DNA from: Cliona cf. orientalis
Lineage: Eukaryota > Porifera > Demospongiae > Clionaida > Clionaidae
Direction of reading: 5' to 3'
NCBI GenBank assembly: GCA_963930775.1
Contig: OZ005692.1
Span: 8,914,135 to 8,978,134 of the forward strand
DNA: 64,000 nucleotides
Positions 62,611-64,000 of the stretch are shown piece after piece (the stretch's first letter is position 1; each line of letters opens with the position of its first letter). A program made the position numbers and the translations under genes. Below the pieces are notes generated by a model. It did not search any database and was not told where the DNA came from. It worked only from the letters and a program-made list of their open reading frames with translations.

Positions 62611-63449
62611 TGTAGGATAATCTCTATCAGACACGCCCACCTCCTGGGACAATGACTACACCACCAGCCTACACAAACAATGATAGCACTTGTAGCATGA
62701 TAAAGCCAAGAAAAAAGTACAAATCTATGTACTCTGCTCCTAGGATGCATCAGCAGCACACAGAAGTATTATAGCTAGTGCTTGTGACTTCCTAATATCT
62801 GGTTTATGGTAGTCTCATCCCCCTTCGGAGCCCACCCGGGCCCAAAACGAAGGGGAAAGGGTCTGGGGATTGGTGAGCGTTTCCTTGGTTTGGCCGGCTT
62901 TGGGTGCACACACGGACACCGCCAGTGCTCAAACAAATTTCAGATCTGATTGGTTAGCATATAGGCTCTGCTGTTGCATTCCTGCAGGCAGTGAGTCATA
63001 ATATTATGACCGTGCTAAAGTTGTGAAAACAAAACTGCTCAATCTGATGAAGTACAACCAAAAAAACACTAACCAGTCCCTGGACCCTTCCCTTCTTATT
63101 GGGGGTAGGGTCTGGGGACAAGACTAGGTTTGTGGTAACATTGACAAATTAGCTAGTGGGAGTGACTTGGGACAAGGATAGCATTGCAGCTGTACTATAT
63201 TATTATGTACTTCATGTGTTATAATAGAATTCATTGGGCCTCTCCCTCAGAATACCACACTCATGGTGCAGTATCCACACACCTTGGAAACCCATATTAA
63301 TATACACTGTGGAATGGTTTAACAATCGCAGTCCATATTAACTCATACTCTTGATGTGCTATCCTTAATTGGTCTGGTTATCAACCAGATATCTTTGGTC
63401 TAAGGACCACACTATTAAAGTTTACCTCGTTGATCAACTCAGTATCCAA
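62611..63449. other. Upstream flank of gene B
   Basis: The first 75 bp match the gene A upstream region and probably form the promoter. The stretch from about 63280 matches 42590-43140 outside gene A. Nothing else is recognised. Confidence 0.5.
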
Positions 63450-63897
63450 TAGGTCTGGGCCAAATATTTGTGAATATTTTCTTGAATAATAGACACCTTC
63501 TTGAAGAAGTTGAATAATGGGCTTTTCAACCGCTCAAGGAAGTCACATACACAATGTGTGCTTAAAATAGAAAACTATGTGTCATGTGACATGAGTCTGT
63601 GATCAAATGGAGGAAGCACTTGAGCAAAAAGCTCAGACAACTACATGTAGTCGTTGATCATTTTTGGGAGTGCTAAAAGTTCCGTTAGCCTCAGAACTTA
63701 CAATCAGAAAATTTTCATGTATTCCAGCATGCACTTGTTGGCCAAAATGTAGCTATGTGTACATTCTTGTCATATTCATGTTTCATTTGCCCTTTTTTTA
63801 AGAATAATATAGGTAAGTTAAACTTTCCCTTGAATAATGGGATAGATAAGTGAAGAATAATTATTTGAATAGTGGGCGAATATTTGGCCCAGGCCTA
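63450..63897. mobile_element. MITE with TAGGYCTGGGCCAAATATT ends
   Basis: Inverted ends TAGGTCTGGGCCAAATATT and AATATTTGGCCCAGGCCTA enclose about 410 bp of AT-rich, non-coding sequence. The flanks are TCCAA and TTCAA. In the first duplicate (near 43136) the same flanks are joined as CAGTTTCAAGGATG, the empty site. Confidence 0.83.
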
Positions 63898-64000
63898 TTC
63901 AAGATGCATCCAAACTCAAGTTACATGTAGGTAGGTAGACGTGCTTGGGTTACAACTTCTCTTAGCTTGGAACTTGAATTCAGTTACAGGGGAGTAGGAA

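Larger units (their letters stand above)
45775..63990. repeat. Segmental duplication, copy 2
   Basis: This is the direct-orientation partner of 23530-43220. It starts in a truncated C4-domain gene fragment and contains the Gypsy element at 46453-51494, gene B and the upstream flank to the window edge. The sequence from 63898 onward (GATGCATCCAAACTCAAGTT) matches 43140-43210. The unit may continue beyond the window. Confidence 0.82.

Overview
The window looks like nuclear DNA of a demosponge, probably Amphimedon queenslandica or a close relative. The best marker is a small secreted protein at 23551-24823 carrying the C-terminal domain of sponge short-chain (spongin-type) C4 collagens. The rest fits: animal genes with many short GT-AG introns, AT-rich spacers, tandem animal Death-domain genes, and abundant MITE-like and Ty3/Gypsy elements. 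All spliced models below were built by hand from visible splice sites, phase and family similarity. In each model the exon lengths sum to a multiple of three.

0.7-14.7 kb, minus strand: a 12-exon ERLEC1 (erlectin/XTP3-B) gene, the two-MRH-domain lectin of ER-associated degradation. Its 9.9-kb intron holds five intronless, complete ARF-family GTPase genes, all on the same strand as the host gene, plus one ARF pseudogene. Two of the ARF genes are canonical; three have lost the catalytic switch II glutamine.

14.8-22.7 kb, plus strand: KLHDC3, a kelch substrate receptor of CUL2 ubiquitin ligases. It starts 145 bp from ERLEC1 across a shared promoter and has a long extra N-terminus. An intron contains a nested fold-back element. 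KLHDC3 converges on the spongin-C4-domain gene (23.5-24.8 kb, minus).

26.3-64 kb: a tandem segmental duplication. Each copy carries one seven-exon gene on the minus strand (gene A, 26294-40965, 1137 aa; gene B, 52304-62610, 1164 aa). The encoded protein reads Death-Death-Death-ROCO-like GTPase-linker-Death. The first three Death domains each sit in one phase 1-1 exon. The GTPase core is largely conserved between A and B, but the Death domains are not: in the first one I count about 21 amino-acid-changing codons against 1 silent codon. A coding 69-bp minisatellite inside the GTPase has two units in A and three in B. A broken piece of the C4-domain gene at 45.8 kb marks the left edge of copy 2.

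Two young Ty3/Gypsy LTR elements are present. One (29653-34109, minus) lies inside a MITE in an intron of gene A; the other (46453-51494, plus) lies between the two duplicate units. Several MITEs are present in one duplicate only, so the other copy shows the empty site.

Functionally the window has a secretory-pathway and protein quality-control part (ERLEC1, ARF GTPases, KLHDC3) and a candidate innate-immune or cell-death part (the Death/ROCO pair). I see no evidence that the two parts act together. No rRNA, convincing tRNA or CRISPR array was found.
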